A stretch of DNA of 36,285 nt. Source: Planctomycetota bacterium (GTDB taxonomy: Bacteria; Planctomycetota; UBA8108; SXIK01). How positions within the stretch are numbered: position 1 is the stretch's first letter; each line of letters begins with the position of its first letter. The stretch is from contig JACQVW010000765.1 of assembly GCA_016209535.1 (NCBI GenBank), positions 1-36,285 of the forward strand. Reading direction: 5' to 3'. The position numbers were made by a program, and so were the translations under genes. Under the pieces are notes generated by a model. The model worked only from the letters and a program-made list of their open reading frames with translations. It did not search any database and was not told the DNA's origin. Of the stretch, positions 13,039 through 21,631 are shown one piece after another.

Positions 13039-13344
13039 GCCCATCCAGGGTAGAGCCTGGAGGGACCGGGGGAAAGGGGCACGCCGCGGGACCACGTTGG
13101 GGTGAAGTACGGAGGCCCCGAAAACGGAGGCGGGTGAGGGGGAGGCGGATGACGTCATGGGCCGAGATCTCCTGCGATGAGCGCGCGCCACGGGGCGGAG
13201 CTCGAGTTAGGCCCTGACTCCCTCTCAGGATGCAAACCCGCTGCCCGCGCGCCGGGTCTCTCAGGAACCCCTTGCGTCGCAGGGGGTTGGGCTCCGGCGG
13301 GCGCGGTCCCAGCGCCGGCGCATGTCAAGCCGGCCTTGCGGGCT

Positions 13345-13363
13345 CCTGACGCGGGGCGTCAGG
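13345..13363 (-). terminator. Hairpin downstream of the membrane-anchored protein gene
   Basis: CCTGACGC-GGG-GCGTCAGG perfect 8-bp stem, 7 nt beyond the stop at 13370; no clear U-tract. Confidence 0.45.
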
Positions 13364-13369
13364 GCGGGG

Positions 13370-14029
13370 TCACCCTTCGCTCCTCCCCGCGAGCTTCTTG
13401 AGCCAGCGAGGGATCCAGCGGACGGGTTCGCGGCGGCGTTCGAACACAAGGGTGTAGGGTTGCCTGCCGCGAGGCAGGTCGTCCAGATCAATGGAAACGC
13501 CCCGCTCCCGGAATCGTTGTACTGCCGCCTCGGTGGAGAGCACTCGGAACGTCACGCCGGGGCAGTCGGAGACCGACACCTCGCGGCCCGAGAGCGGCTC
13601 GAGGAGAGGATCGCTCACAGGCCAGCGACACAAGGCGAAGCTTCCCGATCGTATGAGGACCGGGCCCATCCGCCATTCGAGCCAAGGGTAGAGCTCGAGC
13701 CTCTCGTGACCTTCCATCTCCACCGGGATGACGAGCCCAAAGCAGCGATCCGTGACTCGAACGCCGGTCGTCTCCAGACGGCGGGCGATTCCCGCGATGA
13801 GCGCCTCCCCTCCCGCCTCGGTCTTCAGGAACTCCAGCAGCGCCCGTGCCTCTGCCCGCGTTTCGAGGCCGTCGAGCATCGTGCCCAGATACCCTGGCTC
13901 CCCCTTCAGGCGCAGCAGGTGGCGACGCGCTGCCAGCTCTTCCCACCGTAGCAGGCCGAAGGCCACAAGCCCCGCCGCGGCGAGGCCGGCCGCGATCGTC
14001 ACGATCCGGCCTCGCCGCGCGGTGGTCAT
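13370..14029 (-). CDS. Hypothetical membrane-anchored/exported protein
   Basis: MTTARRGRIVTIAAGLAAAGLVAFGLLRWEELAARRHLLRLKG... one N-terminal TM; no recognisable family. Confidence 0.6.
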   Translation of the reverse strand: MTTARRGRIVTIAAGLAAAGLVAFGLLRWEELAARRHLLRLKGEPGYLGTMLDGLETRAEARALLEFLKTEAGGEALIAGIARRLETTGVRVTDRCFGLVIPVEMEGHERLELYPWLEWRMGPVLIRSGSFALCRWPVSDPLLEPLSGREVSVSDCPGVTFRVLSTEAAVQRFRERGVSIDLDDLPRGRQPYTLVFERRREPVRWIPRWLKKLAGRSEG

Positions 14030-14152
14030 GGGTCGGAACGCCTCTCCCTCCGGCTCAGCTCCTGCACTGGGCGTAGCCGGTTGATGTTCACGAAGCGGAC
14101 TCAGGAACAACCTAACCGGATCTTGTCCGGCCGGGGGGGAGAAGTCAAGCGG

Positions 14153-14196
14153 GCGGTGCACCGCTGCACCGCGGGCGGCGCGCCTGCGCGCGCCCG
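14153..14196 (-). terminator. Two adjacent GC-rich hairpins after the GH36-like gene
   Basis: GCGGTGCA-CCGC-TGCACCGC (14153-14172), then GGGCGGCGCGC-CT-GCGCGCGCCC (14173-14195), abutting the stop at 14197. Confidence 0.5.
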
Positions 14197-16869
14197 TCAC
14201 CTCGCGGCCGGCACCACGGCCCTGTAGAGCACCGTCCTCGCGCCGGGCCGCTCCTCGATGGCGACCCGGAGGCCCTGCTCGAGGAGCTCGCGGCCCTTCG
14301 CGCGCCGCGTGCCGGGGGCGTCCATGTCCTCGAGCTCGTACTCGGCGTCCGCCGCGAGCCCGCGGAGCCGGAGCTGCACGCCGAAGAACGGGCTCCTCGA
14401 GCGGCGGAACGCCTGCACGACGCCGGCGTCCGACCCGGGGTCGTGGAACTGCCAGGCCATCCACGCGTCGTCGGCGGAGCTGTAGGGCGTGAGCGGGTAG
14501 TAGTCGCCGAGGTAGAAGGGCGCGACGCGGCGCCACTCGCGGTCGAGCCGGCGGATGCTTTCGTAGTCGAGGTCCTTCCGCCGCACGTCGAAACAGCCCG
14601 TGTTGTGGGGGCACATGTGGCTCCGGTAGGTGTAGGGATCGTAGGCCCCCGGCGGCGAGACCGCGGTGCCGTGGAAGGGGAACCACGACGCGAGCCCGTA
14701 GGTGTGGCACTGCTGCCCCACGGGCTCGAAGATGTAGTCGCTCCGGAGGAGCGGCACGGCGCGGCGCAAGGTCTCGAGGTCGTTCCGGTGGCCTCCGGAG
14801 GCGCAGGAGTCGATGAGGAGGTCGGGGTGGCGGCGCCGGAGCTCGTCCCAGTACGCGAGGTAGCCCGTCACGTGGCGGTTCTCGGTCATGCCCTGGCGGT
14901 CCGGCGCGTCCTTCGAGCGCCAGTGGCCGATGGGGTCCATGTTGAAGTCCTGGCGGTAGAGGCCGATCCCCTCGTCGCGGATGAGCTTGTCGGCGTGGTC
15001 CGACAGCCAGGTCCAGGCCTCGCGGTTCCCCAGGTCGAGGAGCCCGCCGCCGGAGCCGCCGATGATCCACTCGGGATGCTCCCTCGAGAGCCACGTATCC
15101 GCCGCGACGCGCTCGGGCTCGAACCAGACGATGGTCCTCACGCCCTTCGCCTTCGCGTGGTCGCTCACCGCCCGGAGGCCGCGAGGGAAGCGCTTCCGGT
15201 CGACCTCCCAGGTGCCCGTCTGGGGCCAGCCGCGCTCCTGCACGAACCAGCCCGCGTCCATCCACCAGTAGTCGAGCTTCAGTCCCTCCTCGAGGTAGCG
15301 GTCGATGAAGACCTTCTGGCTCGCCTCATCGGCGTGGATCATCTCGCCGAACTGGTGCGAGCTGCACGCGGCGAGCTGGGGGACGGGCGGGAGCTTTCCG
15401 CCGGGCCGCGGCAGGTTGTGGCGGACCATCCAGCGCCGCCAGAGGTTCTGCGCGTCGATCCAGTCCCCGCCCTTCCATGGCAGCAGGACGATCATGGGCG
15501 TGCGGATTTCCTCACCGGGGCGGAGGACGAGCCGCGTCGTCTCCTGCCCCGCGGTCACGCGGAGCCCGCGCTCGGCGTCGCGCTGGAGCTCGCAGGCCCA
15601 CTGGCCGGCCCAGCTCACGGCGATGATCAGCCCTTCCCCGCCGGCCTCGAGGTTGAAGTAGGGGAAGACTTGGCCGCAGGGGCGCCCGCCGGGCGGCGCG
15701 AGGCGCAGCTTCGCCCCCGGCTCGAGGACCGTCTGGAGCGGCTCGTAGTCGTCGCGGCGGACGAAGGTCCCCTTCCAGTGGCGCAGCAGGTACTCGTCCC
15801 CGGGTCGCCGGCGGAGGTCCGCGGCGAGGGCCAGGATCTCCGAGAGCAGGGGCGTGTCGGCGCTCCCCGTGTTCTTGAGGTGGAGCGTCCACTCGACCGC
15901 CGGGAAGTCGGCGTGCTCGACGGCCTCCCAGCGCACCTCGAGGCCCGTCGCGGGGTCGAGATGCGCGAGCGTGCGCGCGGTGCGGCCGCCGCCGAGGTCC
16001 CTCGAGCCCGCTTTGCGCTCCCAGCGCCCGAGGAGGTCCCGCGACGGCACGCCGCCCAAGGAGAACGAGAAGGGCGCGGCAGCGCCGGTCCCGAAGCGCC
16101 GCGCGAGCTCCCCGGCGCGCGCCGGGTCCCCGCCGGTCACCCCTCCGGCGGTCCGGAGCCAGAGGATGGGCTCCGCCGGCCGGGGCACGCGCCGCTCGAC
16201 CGCGAGCGTGAGCTGCGCGACGCCGTCGGGCCGGCCGCTCGGGCCCGCGGCGTGGGGGCCCACGAGGTCGAGGCCTCCGGCCTGCGGCTCGATGACCCGG
16301 AAGCCCGCCAGCGCGACGCGCCAGGCCTCGTCCTCGACCCGGTCGCTCCAGAGCCCGGCCTCCTCCTCGTGAGTCAAGGTCCCCGCGCCCGGCACGTCCG
16401 TGATGGGCCAGCCCATGGTGGGGCTCGCCCCGTTCGCCCGGGGCTCGGGCGCGGCCGCGCCGGCCGAGGTGGCTCGCGTGAAGGCCGAGATTGCGGGCCG
16501 GTCGTTCCTCGAGTCGAGGAAGAGGTTGATCCCGGCGATGGGGAGCGGGGCGTCGCCGTCGAAGTGGATCGCGAAGGTGCGGGTCCCCTCGGCGAGGGGG
16601 ATCTTGACCGTGTGGTCCCGGCCGTTCAGCCACCGGACCTTCGCCGGGTCGATCGTCCCGGATGGGAGCGCGCCGCCCTCGCGGACGAAGAGGTCCCACG
16701 CCGCGTCGATGGGCCCCGTGTTCCACCGGCCCGCGGCGTTCACGACGCCGCGGTCGTCGCAGAGGAAGAGGGTGATGGCCGTGACCTCGACGGCCTGCGC
16801 CGGGCAGGGCGCGAGGGCGCAGGCGAGGACGGCGGCGGCGACGAGCACGGCAAGGGGCGATGGACTCAT
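14197..16869 (-). CDS. Secreted GH36-like alpha-galactosidase with N-terminal NPCBM-like region
   Basis: Signal peptide MSPSPLAVLVAAAVLACALAPCPAQA; KLDYWWMDAGWF, IVWFEPERVAADTWL, GIGLYRQDFNMDP, LLIDSCASGGHRNDLETLRR motifs typical of GH36/clan D. Confidence 0.9.
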   Translation of the reverse strand: MSPSPLAVLVAAAVLACALAPCPAQAVEVTAITLFLCDDRGVVNAAGRWNTGPIDAAWDLFVREGGALPSGTIDPAKVRWLNGRDHTVKIPLAEGTRTFAIHFDGDAPLPIAGINLFLDSRNDRPAISAFTRATSAGAAAPEPRANGASPTMGWPITDVPGAGTLTHEEEAGLWSDRVEDEAWRVALAGFRVIEPQAGGLDLVGPHAAGPSGRPDGVAQLTLAVERRVPRPAEPILWLRTAGGVTGGDPARAGELARRFGTGAAAPFSFSLGGVPSRDLLGRWERKAGSRDLGGGRTARTLAHLDPATGLEVRWEAVEHADFPAVEWTLHLKNTGSADTPLLSEILALAADLRRRPGDEYLLRHWKGTFVRRDDYEPLQTVLEPGAKLRLAPPGGRPCGQVFPYFNLEAGGEGLIIAVSWAGQWACELQRDAERGLRVTAGQETTRLVLRPGEEIRTPMIVLLPWKGGDWIDAQNLWRRWMVRHNLPRPGGKLPPVPQLAACSSHQFGEMIHADEASQKVFIDRYLEEGLKLDYWWMDAGWFVQERGWPQTGTWEVDRKRFPRGLRAVSDHAKAKGVRTIVWFEPERVAADTWLSREHPEWIIGGSGGGLLDLGNREAWTWLSDHADKLIRDEGIGLYRQDFNMDPIGHWRSKDAPDRQGMTENRHVTGYLAYWDELRRRHPDLLIDSCASGGHRNDLETLRRAVPLLRSDYIFEPVGQQCHTYGLASWFPFHGTAVSPPGAYDPYTYRSHMCPHNTGCFDVRRKDLDYESIRRLDREWRRVAPFYLGDYYPLTPYSSADDAWMAWQFHDPGSDAGVVQAFRRSRSPFFGVQLRLRGLAADAEYELEDMDAPGTRRAKGRELLEQGLRVAIEERPGARTVLYRAVVPAAR

Positions 16870-17121
16870 GGTGGGAGCTCCCAAGATGGGCTGAGGCTAT
16901 CCGGGTGCACCTCGCTTGGCCAGTGGCTCGGCGCACGGCCTGGACCGAGTGCGAGCATGTCCAGGATGTCCATCGGCCACGGGCACGGCCTCGACGGGGC
17001 CCGAGCCGCAGCGCATGGCGGACCACGCGGCGCGGGTGGGGCTGGCCGGAGTCCTCAGGCGGGTGCACTGAGACCTCAGGGAGGCCCGTCCGCAGGCCAA
17101 CCGCAGGGTTATACTCCAGGT

Positions 17122-17358
17122 ATGAAAACGGCCATCTCCATCCCCGACAGGGTCTTCCGCAAAGCGGAGAACCTCGCCAGGAAACTGGGGAAGTCTCGAA
17201 GCCAGCTCTACAGCGAGGCGATCGCCGAGTACGTGGGCCGCCACGACTCCGACTCCGTGACGGAAGCCATGAACAGAGTCTGCGCGCAGGTCAAGCCGGG
17301 CTGCGATCCCTTCGTCTCCGCGGCAGCGCGGAGAGCGCTCGAGAGGACCGAGTGGTGA
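17122..17358 (+). CDS. CopG/RHH antitoxin (MazE-like), orphaned
   Basis: MKTAISIPDRVFRKAENLARKLGKSRSQLYSEAIAEYVGRHDSDSVTEAMNRVC. Stop overlaps the GTG of the MazF remnant. Confidence 0.88.
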   Translation: MKTAISIPDRVFRKAENLARKLGKSRSQLYSEAIAEYVGRHDSDSVTEAMNRVCAQVKPGCDPFVSAAARRALERTEW

Positions 17359-17471
17359 TCTCGCAGATCGTCGCGCTCGACCGCACCCTGCTCGGGAAGC
17401 GCGTCGGAAGGCTCTCGCGGTCCCGGGTGGAGCGCCTGTTTGACGGGATCGATATCGTGCCGGGACGGTGA
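17355..17471 (+). pseudogene. MazF C-terminal remnant (about 38 codons)
   Basis: VISQIVALDRTLLGKRVGRLSRSRVERLFDGIDIVPGR*: matches the typical MazF C-terminal 'VSQxVALDRxxLxxRVGxL' tail; the N-terminal two-thirds (the RGDVW...RRPVVVVS...-type region) is absent. Confidence 0.8.
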
Positions 17472-17518
17472 GGGATACCGTCGATCCCGGCCTACCAATG
17501 CCGTAGGATGCAGGCGTC

Positions 17519-18280
17519 ATGCCCGCGCACGACTGGACCAAGGTCAGCCAGGGGATCCTCCACGACTTCCACAATTCGTGGGTCGTGGCCCTGAGGAACG
17601 CCCTCAACTCCGGGTTGCTCCCCCCGGGCTATTACGCCCTCACGGAGCAGGTCACAGGGGGGGCGGCGCCCGACTTGATCGCCTTGGAGCTCGTCCCGAG
17701 GAGCGAGCGGAGGACGGCTGCGGAAGGGCACGGACCTGGCCAGCACGCGGGCTCCGCGGTCTTGACCCCGCCCCGGGCCACCATCGTGGCGCGCGCCGAG
17801 AGCCCTTCCTATGCCTCGCTGCGGAAGACGGTGGTGATCCGCCACAGCTCCAGCCACGAGGTCGTGGCCTTGATCGAGATCATCTCGAGGGCCAACAAGG
17901 CGAGCCGTGCGGAGCTCGAGCGGTTCCTCACCAAGGCACAGTCCGCTCTCAAGCAGCACGTCCACCTCCTCGTCGTCGACGTCCACCCGCCGGGGCGGCT
18001 CGATCCCCAGGGCATCCACGGCGCCCTCTGGGCCGCGCTGGCCCAGCCTCCGCCGGATCTGCCCCGCGACCGCCCGCTCCTCGCCGCGGCGTACGAGGCG
18101 GACATCGAGATCACGGCGTACGTCGAGCCCTTCCGCGTTGGGGAGCAGCTCCCCGAGATGCCCCTCTTCCTCGGCGACGAGGGCCACGTGCCCCTCCCCC
18201 TCGAGCCCTCCTACATGGAGGCCTTCCGCGGCGTCCCCTCCTACTGGCGCGAGCGGGTGGAACGCGTGGAGGCGGGATAG
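17519..18280 (+). CDS. DUF4058-family protein
   Basis: MPAHDWTKVSQGILHDFHNSWVVALRNALNSGLLPPGYYALTEQV...RKTVVIRHSSSHEVVALIEIISRANKA. Confidence 0.85.
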   Translation: MPAHDWTKVSQGILHDFHNSWVVALRNALNSGLLPPGYYALTEQVTGGAAPDLIALELVPRSERRTAAEGHGPGQHAGSAVLTPPRATIVARAESPSYASLRKTVVIRHSSSHEVVALIEIISRANKASRAELERFLTKAQSALKQHVHLLVVDVHPPGRLDPQGIHGALWAALAQPPPDLPRDRPLLAAAYEADIEITAYVEPFRVGEQLPEMPLFLGDEGHVPLPLEPSYMEAFRGVPSYWRERVERVEAG

Positions 18281-18362
18281 CGCGAGCGGGCCGGACGCTC
18301 CATCGGCTCACGCTCCACCGCCTGAGGGCTTCACCGCCTCACGGCTTCAGTCCCCCAGGGCT

Positions 18363-20108
18363 TCACTCCCCCTCGCTCACCCGCACGACGCTCCGGTACC
18401 CGGCGATCGTCCTCCCGTCGTCGACCACCACGTCGAAGTCCTCGCCCGCGTCGCAGGCGCGGTGGAACTGCTCGAGGACGCGGCGGAGGAGCCGGTTGTA
18501 GCGCTGCGACGCCTCGTTCGTGCGCTCCTTGTCGAGGGCGCGCACCCACCACAGGTTTTCGAGCGAGACGAAGAAGCCGTCGGGGATGGCGATGGCCACG
18601 TCGAGGACCGGCGCCGGGCCGCGGATCGAGGGCCGCGGGTGCGCCGCTGCATGCCTCTTCAGGTGGCGCGCCAGCTCGAGCTGCTCGGGCCACGGCATGT
18701 GGTGGTCGTGGTCCGAGGTCCAGAACCACACGTACCGCGCGCCCATGTCGTAGGCGAGGGTCACGGCCTCGGGCGCGATCGCGGGATCGCACTGGCCGTA
18801 GATGCTCGTCCCCCAGTCCTTCTCGAAGGTCCTCGCGGCGCCCCGCAGGAAGGCGTAGTGGTAGCGCAGGAGCTCTCGCGCCGTGTGCTTCCTCGGCGCC
18901 CCCGACCAGCGCGCGACCGCCTCGTCGAACGGCGCGAGCTGGTAGCGGGCCTCGTGGACGACGCCGGCCAGGCCCGCCGCGAGCTCGTAGTGACTCAACT
19001 CGAAGAGCGTCTCCCAGGCGGGGAAGTCGTGCTGCTCGAGGCGCATGTCGCCCAGGTTGGCGCCGGCCTGCTCGAGCGACCGCTCGAGGTGGAACGCGCT
19101 GTAGCCCTCGCCGCCCTCGTACTGCTCGCGGATACGCTTGTGAAGGGCGGCCGCGGCGTCGGAGAAGTGCCGCAGGGTGCGGTGGATCTCCACGTCGCCG
19201 ACCAGGATGATCGCCGGCTCGTCCATGAACATGACGGGCCCGAGGTAGTTCGAGCGATAGAGGTCGGCGGGGTACTCGAGCGGCGGGCTGCCGCCGGCCC
19301 CGCGCAGGAAGAAGACGGGCTTTCCCCGCACCCACTCGGCCTGCTTCGGATCGACCGTGAAGAGGTTGATCCCTGTCTCGATCATGACGCCGTACTCCTC
19401 GCGGGTGAACGGCACGTACGTGTAGTTCCTCCGCTCCGGCTTCTGGGGCAGGCGGCTCCCCTCGGCGTCGCGGAAGTTGCGGCCCGTGCCGACGAGGAGC
19501 TCGGGGTCGAGGTCGAGGAGGACCGTCCCGTCCCATGGCTCCCACGCCACCCCGCCGCCCGTGTGCTGGAGCGTCAGCACGTGCCCGAGGAGCTCCGCGG
19601 TCTCCGGGAGCGGTGCGCCCCCCGTGGCGCGGGCCCGCCGCGGCACGAAGAGCCGCTCGAAGCCGCGCCAGCCCGGGAGGAGGGCGCGGCCCGTGCGGAC
19701 GTCGCGGTACTCGAGGGTCTCGCCAGTGCGGTCGAGCCGGAGCACGTAGCGAAGGAAGTCGAGGGGCTCCGCGGGGCTCGCGAGCGGATCGCGGCGCGTG
19801 AGCACGCGCAGGCGGAAGAGGGGGGCCTGCGCCTCGGCCTCCTTGCCTTCGGGCGCGCGGGGCCGGGCCGAGAGCTCCCACCAGAGGGCCTCGCGGCCGG
19901 CCGCGAGCTTCTCCCGTGGCCCGTAGACGACGTCGACCGACGCGAAGGGCGCCGGCGCGTGCGTCTTCCCCGTGAGGACGAGGTAATGGCCGTGGGTGCC
20001 GGGCGCCGGCGGGCTCTGGGCATGCGCCGTGGCGAGGATCGCGAACAGGGCGAGCGAGATCGAGAACCAGCCCCTGGCGCGCGCGGTCCAGCGTGTGACG
20101 GGCATCAT
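18363..20108 (-). CDS. Secreted protein of unknown family, possibly TIM-barrel glycosidase-like
   Basis: Signal region (MTRWTARARGWFSISLALFAILATAHAQ); EYGVMIETGINLFTVDPKQAEWVRGKPVFFLRG; DWGTSIYGQCDPAIAPEAVTLAYDMGARYVWFWTSDHDHHMPW. Confidence 0.7.
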   Translation of the reverse strand: MMPVTRWTARARGWFSISLALFAILATAHAQSPPAPGTHGHYLVLTGKTHAPAPFASVDVVYGPREKLAAGREALWWELSARPRAPEGKEAEAQAPLFRLRVLTRRDPLASPAEPLDFLRYVLRLDRTGETLEYRDVRTGRALLPGWRGFERLFVPRRARATGGAPLPETAELLGHVLTLQHTGGGVAWEPWDGTVLLDLDPELLVGTGRNFRDAEGSRLPQKPERRNYTYVPFTREEYGVMIETGINLFTVDPKQAEWVRGKPVFFLRGAGGSPPLEYPADLYRSNYLGPVMFMDEPAIILVGDVEIHRTLRHFSDAAAALHKRIREQYEGGEGYSAFHLERSLEQAGANLGDMRLEQHDFPAWETLFELSHYELAAGLAGVVHEARYQLAPFDEAVARWSGAPRKHTARELLRYHYAFLRGAARTFEKDWGTSIYGQCDPAIAPEAVTLAYDMGARYVWFWTSDHDHHMPWPEQLELARHLKRHAAAHPRPSIRGPAPVLDVAIAIPDGFFVSLENLWWVRALDKERTNEASQRYNRLLRRVLEQFHRACDAGEDFDVVVDDGRTIAGYRSVVRVSEGE

Positions 20109-20199
20109 GCAGCACAGCCTACATCCGGGCGGTCGGGCGGCCAAGGGGGAGGTAGAATGGCGGCCCGACGCAACCCCCGACAACCCGAGAGGAGCCGCC

Positions 20200-21618
20200 A
20201 TGAGGATGTTCATCCGCGGGCAGTGGAAGGAGAAGGCCGAGAGGATCGATGTCCTGAACCCTTACGACGGAGCGGTGATCGAGACCGTGCCGCGCGCCGA
20301 CTGGGGCGACGTCGAGGAAGCGCTCGCCGGCGCGGTCGAGGGCGCCGCGGTCATGGCGAAGGTGCCGGCCCACGACCGCTTCCGCATGCTCGAGCGGGCG
20401 GCGCGGCTCCTCGACGAGCGCAAGGAGGACTTCGCACGCACCATCAGCCTCGAGGAGGGCAAGATCATCGCCGAGGGCCGCATGGAGGCCGGGCGCGCCG
20501 GCGAGATCTTCCAGATCGCCGCCGAGGAGTCGAAGCGCATCCTCGGCGAGGTCCTGCCCATGGACGCCGCGCCGGGCGGGGCGGGGAAGTTCGGCTTCAC
20601 GATCCGGGTGCCCTGCGGCGTCGTGCTCGCGATCACGCCGTTCAACTTCCCGCTCCACCTCGTCTGCCACAAGGTCGCGCCTGCGCTGGCCGCCGGGAAC
20701 TCGGTCGTGATCAAGCCCGCGAGCGACACGCCGCTCTCGGCGCTCAAGCTCGTCGAGGTCCTCCTCGAGGCCGGCGTGCCGCCCCTCGCCATCGCCTGCA
20801 TCACGGGGAGCGGGGCGGCGCTGGGCGACGCGCTCTGCGGCGACGAGCGCGTCCGGAAGATCAGCTTCACCGGGAGCTACGAGGTGGGGGACCACGTCTG
20901 TCGCGCCGCCGGCATGAAGCGGGTGACCATGGAGCTCGGCTCGAATTCGCCCCTCATCGTCATGGACGACGCGGACATCGCCAAGGTCGTCGATGCGACC
21001 GTGGCCACGGGGTACGCCAACGCGGGACAGGTCTGCATCTCGGCCCAGCGGGTCCTCGTGGACTCGAAGGTCTACGGCGACTACATCGACGCCCTCAAGC
21101 CCAGGGTCGAGGCCTTGACCACCGGCGATCAGCTCAAGGAGACGACGCGCGTGGGCCCCATGGTCCGCGAGGCCGACGCGGTCCGGGTGAAGGGGTGGAT
21201 CGACGAGGCCGTGGCCCAGGGCGCCCGGCTCGTCACGGGCGGCGAGCGGCGGGGCACGATCGTGCAGCCGGCGGTCGTGAGCGAGGTGACGCCCGAAATG
21301 CGTCTGTGGGGGAGCGAGCTCTTCGGCCCCGCCGTGGGCGTGCGGCGCTGCCGCGGCGTCGACGAGGCGATCGCCCTCGCGAACGACACCCGCTACGGCC
21401 TCTCGGCGGGCGTCTTCACCCGCGACATCGACCGCGCCCTTCGCTTCGCCCGCGAGGTCTCGAGCGGCAACATCCACATCAACTGGGGCCCCCAGTGGCG
21501 CGTCGACCTCATGCCCTACGGCGGCCTGAAGCGGAGCGGCATGGGCAAGGAAGGCCCGCGCTACGCCATCGAGGAGATGACGGAGACGAAGATGGTGGTC
21601 GTCCACATGGGGTCGTGA
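20200..21618 (+). CDS. NAD(P)-dependent aldehyde dehydrogenase
   Basis: ITPFNFPLHLVCHKVAPALAAGNSVVIKPASDTPLSA, ISFTGSYEVG, VTMELGSNSPLIV, ANAGQVCISAQRV, ELFGPAV, GLSAGVFTRD. Confidence 0.96.
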   Translation: MRMFIRGQWKEKAERIDVLNPYDGAVIETVPRADWGDVEEALAGAVEGAAVMAKVPAHDRFRMLERAARLLDERKEDFARTISLEEGKIIAEGRMEAGRAGEIFQIAAEESKRILGEVLPMDAAPGGAGKFGFTIRVPCGVVLAITPFNFPLHLVCHKVAPALAAGNSVVIKPASDTPLSALKLVEVLLEAGVPPLAIACITGSGAALGDALCGDERVRKISFTGSYEVGDHVCRAAGMKRVTMELGSNSPLIVMDDADIAKVVDATVATGYANAGQVCISAQRVLVDSKVYGDYIDALKPRVEALTTGDQLKETTRVGPMVREADAVRVKGWIDEAVAQGARLVTGGERRGTIVQPAVVSEVTPEMRLWGSELFGPAVGVRRCRGVDEAIALANDTRYGLSAGVFTRDIDRALRFAREVSSGNIHINWGPQWRVDLMPYGGLKRSGMGKEGPRYAIEEMTETKMVVVHMGS

Positions 21619-21631
21619 GGTGGACGCGGCC

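Noticed and set aside
14443-17358. 971-aa plus-strand ORF
   Set aside because: Almost entirely antisense to the GH36-like gene; only its last ~79 codons (17122-17358) are a real gene, the CopG antitoxin.
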